A stretch of DNA of 64,000 nt from Rhodocyclaceae bacterium (GTDB lineage Bacteria; Pseudomonadota; Gammaproteobacteria; Burkholderiales; Rhodocyclaceae): positions 62,001 to 126,000 of the forward strand of contig JAHDYG010000005.1 in NCBI GenBank assembly GCA_023383815.1, in the 5' to 3' direction. Under the pieces are notes generated by a model that saw nothing but the letters and a program-made list of their open reading frames with translations, was not told where the DNA came from and ran no database searches. The translations under genes were made by a program, and so were the position numbers. Shown piece after piece: positions 61,666 through 64,000 of this stretch (within the stretch, counting starts at the first letter, position 1; each line of letters begins with the position of its first letter).

Positions 61666-62265
61666 TCAGGACGGCTGCACGGCCGCGTGCGCGATCAACC
61701 GTTCGAAGGCGGCACGTGCCCGCTTCGTGGCATCTTCGGCACACAGCAAGCGTGCGTGATGGTAGTAGGAAAAGACGATCCCGAGCAGCTCGAATACGAA
61801 CTGCTCGACGTCCAGGTCGGACCGCAGATGGCCTTCCAGAACCGCAATCCGGACCGCGCGCCCGGTCTCCCGGTCGAGGTGGCGGTAGTGACCGACGACG
61901 GCGTCACGCACCGGGCCGGGCCGGTCGTCGAACTCGACGGCTGCGGCCTGCATCGGGCAGCCGTGCGCAAGCCCGCTCGACTCGGTCCAGGCAAGCCAGT
62001 GGTCGAACAGCGCCTGCAGCCGCGGCAGCCCACGCGGAGCCTTGAGCGCCGGACGGAAGACCGTCTCGACGAAGCGCTCGGCGGCGACCCCGATCGCTGC
62101 GATCTGCAATTCCTCGCGCGAGCCGAAGTGGGCGAACAGCCCACTCTTCGAAAGACCGGCCCGTTCGGCCAGCGAGCCGATCGTGAGCGATTCGAACCCA
62201 CATTCGCTGGCCTGCGCCAGCGCCGCGTCAAGAATCGCAAGTCGGGTGTGTTCACCTTTTCCCAT
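61666..62265 (-). CDS. TetR family regulator
   Basis: MGKGEHTRLAILDAALAQASECGFESLTIGSLAERAGLSKSGLFAHFGSREELQ. Confidence 0.95.
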   Translation of the reverse strand: MGKGEHTRLAILDAALAQASECGFESLTIGSLAERAGLSKSGLFAHFGSREELQIAAIGVAAERFVETVFRPALKAPRGLPRLQALFDHWLAWTESSGLAHGCPMQAAAVEFDDRPGPVRDAVVGHYRHLDRETGRAVRIAVLEGHLRSDLDVEQFVFELLGIVFSYYHHARLLCAEDATKRARAAFERLIAHAAVQPS

Positions 62266-62343
62266 GGCTTTAATAGTACGACCGTTCGTTTTATTTGTCA
62301 AAGGGATCGTGCTCATCTTCATGCCAGCACGGTTTCGCCTGCC

Positions 62344-62799
62344 TCAGCGCCCGGCCTGTTCCAGCATCCGCCGCCGCATCGTGTGGATCTCGGCGGGCCA
62401 GGTACTCTGGATCCACGCCAGCACGGCGCGGATCTCGTCGTCGGACAACACGCCGGCGTAGGCCGGCATGTCGCTCTCGTAGCCTTCAGGTGCCAGCGGC
62501 GGCACCATGCCGTGCTTCGTCATCGCGAAAAGATCCGCATCCGGATGGTGCCAGGTATGCCCGCTCTCGTCGTGCGGCGGCGCCGGCAGGCGCCCGTTGG
62601 GCAAGCGGCGGCGCCAGTCCGGCTGCCCTTCGCGATCGGCGCCGTGGCAGGCAGCGCAGTGTTCACGATAGACCACCTCGCCTCGTGCGACCTGACGGAG
62701 GTCCGTCGGGTCGATGCCGGACTGCGGCGTCTGCGGCGAGCAGCCCGTGACGGCGAGCAGCAAGAGCCCCGGCAGAATGCACAGAGGTGGAAGCGGCAT
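62344..62799 (-). CDS. Monohaem c-type cytochrome
   Basis: Signal/lipobox-like N-terminus; YREHCAACHGADREG haem-binding CxxCH; MPAYAGVLSDDEIRAVLAWIQSTWP. Confidence 0.92.
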   Translation of the reverse strand: MPLPPLCILPGLLLLAVTGCSPQTPQSGIDPTDLRQVARGEVVYREHCAACHGADREGQPDWRRRLPNGRLPAPPHDESGHTWHHPDADLFAMTKHGMVPPLAPEGYESDMPAYAGVLSDDEIRAVLAWIQSTWPAEIHTMRRRMLEQAGR

Positions 62800-62804
62800 C
62801 TCTT

Positions 62805-63275
62805 TCAGTGGCGCGAGAAGACCTCGACGCCCCCCTTCCTGTCGAAGCTCACGACCTCATAGCGATCGGGCGGATACGGCCCTTCCATCCCGGGCGAGCC
62901 CATCGGCATTCCTGGCGCGGAGATGCCGACGATCTTCGGGCGCTCGTCGAGCATGCGCCGCACATCGGCGGCGGGCACGTGCCCCTCGACGATGTAGCCG
63001 CCCACCTTCGCGGTATGGCACGACCCCAGCTCGGCGGGCAGTCCGGCTTCACGCTTGACCGTCCCCATGTCGCGGGTAGCGATCTCACGCACCTTGAAGC
63101 CATGGCTGCGCATGTGCTCGGCCCATTTGCCGCAGCAACCGCAGTTCGGGTCCTTGTACATGACGACCTCGTCGTCGGCGGCCAAGACCGGCGCACCTGC
63201 GGCTACGACCGCGAGCGCGAGTCCGCAAAGGGCGGTGCGAAGCGTCGAAACGAGTCTGGCGATGTTCATGGGCAT
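62805..63275 (-). CDS. DUF411 metal-binding protein
   Basis: VVMYKDPNCGCCGKWAEHMRSHGFKV ... GSCHTAKVGGYIVEGHVPAADVRRMLDERP. Confidence 0.95.
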   Translation of the reverse strand: MPMNIARLVSTLRTALCGLALAVVAAGAPVLAADDEVVMYKDPNCGCCGKWAEHMRSHGFKVREIATRDMGTVKREAGLPAELGSCHTAKVGGYIVEGHVPAADVRRMLDERPKIVGISAPGMPMGSPGMEGPYPPDRYEVVSFDRKGGVEVFSRH

Positions 63276-63293
63276 TCCTCTCATTCAGGCAGA

Positions 63294-64000
63294 TCAGACG
63301 GGAGAATCCGGCGCCGCACCGCGTTCGCCGGATGCGGGCGCCTTCCCCGCACACGGCAAAGAATGGTCGATTTCCCCGGGAGCGGCCTTGATGTCCGGCA
63401 GGTCGATCGTGAAGGTCGTGACGCCGCTGGACGACTCCGCCCGAACGGTGCCGCCATGCGCGGCAACGATGGAGCGCGTGATCGCAAGCCCCAGACCGGC
63501 GCCCTCACCCTGCCTCGCACGGGCCAGCTCGGCGCGATGGAAGCGCTCGAAGAGCCGCGGCAACTGCTCGGACGGGATCGTCTCCCCCTCGTTGGTGATC
63601 GACAGCCGCACCCCCTCCCCATGCGGCCCGATGCGGATCGCTACGGTGGTGCCCGGTCGCGCATGGCGCAAGGCGTTGGAGACGAGGTTCGACAAGGCCC
63701 GGCGCAACATCAGGTGATCCCCCGTGACGGCTGCCGCCCCCTCGACCGAGATCCGGACCGATTTCTCTTCGGCGAGCGCTTCGTAGAACTCGGCCAGCGC
63801 ACGCGCTTCGGCCTCCAGTCCGACACGCTCGGCCGGCCTGGGCAGCAGGCCATTGTCGGCCTTCGCAAGAAACAGCATGTCGGCAATCATGCGCGCGAGC
63901 CGATCGAATTCTTCGAGGTTCGAATGCAGCGTCTCGCGGTAGGCCTCTGCCGTGCGCGCGCGCGACAGCGCGACCTGCGTCTCGGTCATCAGGTTCGAGA
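63294..64000 (-). CDS. C-terminal part of a CusS-like heavy-metal sensor histidine kinase, truncated by window edge
   Basis: LARMIADMLFLAKADNG, NLVSNALRHARPGT, GEGAGLGLAITRSIVAAHGG. Confidence 0.88.
   Translation of the reverse strand, partial: SNLMTETQVALSRARTAEAYRETLHSNLEEFDRLARMIADMLFLAKADNGLLPRPAERVGLEAEARALAEFYEALAEEKSVRISVEGAAAVTGDHLMLRRALSNLVSNALRHARPGTTVAIRIGPHGEGVRLSITNEGETIPSEQLPRLFERFHRAELARARQGEGAGLGLAITRSIVAAHGGTVRAESSSGVTTFTIDLPDIKAAPGEIDHSLPCAGKAPASGERGAAPDSPV

Overview
64 kb of a high-GC proteobacterial chromosome, probably Betaproteobacteria/Rhodocyclales-like judging from gene content. It is densely coding, with no phage, CRISPR or tRNA genes seen. Main blocks: (i) two divergent zinc-import operons (ZrgA/DUF2796-type ABC and znuCBA) around one Zur-like palindrome; (ii) a CbrX-CbrA-CbrB-like sensor system followed by a DUF4212/ActP-type symporter operon and a stand-alone cyclic-nucleotide-binding protein, with shared GTTAC-N5-GTAAC operators and sigma54 promoters; (iii) zapA with 6S RNA; (iv) ilvD, lgt, malonyl-CoA decarboxylase; (v) an iron block hemP-bfd-bfr-tonB-exbB-exbD-fur/irr; (vi) macAB-nodT efflux; (vii) a sigma54-driven aldehyde dehydrogenase; (viii) a DUF1538-PII-CBS cluster; (ix) a Fur-box-preceded, Hmu-like island with two TonB receptors, a membrane-anchored and probably periplasm-facing CobN-type chelatase, an ExbB homologue and DUF2149. 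The most interesting candidates are the CobN/ExbB/DUF2149 island and the CbrB-like/sigma54 regulon. All calls come from reading the sequence and supplied ORFs. No searches were run.
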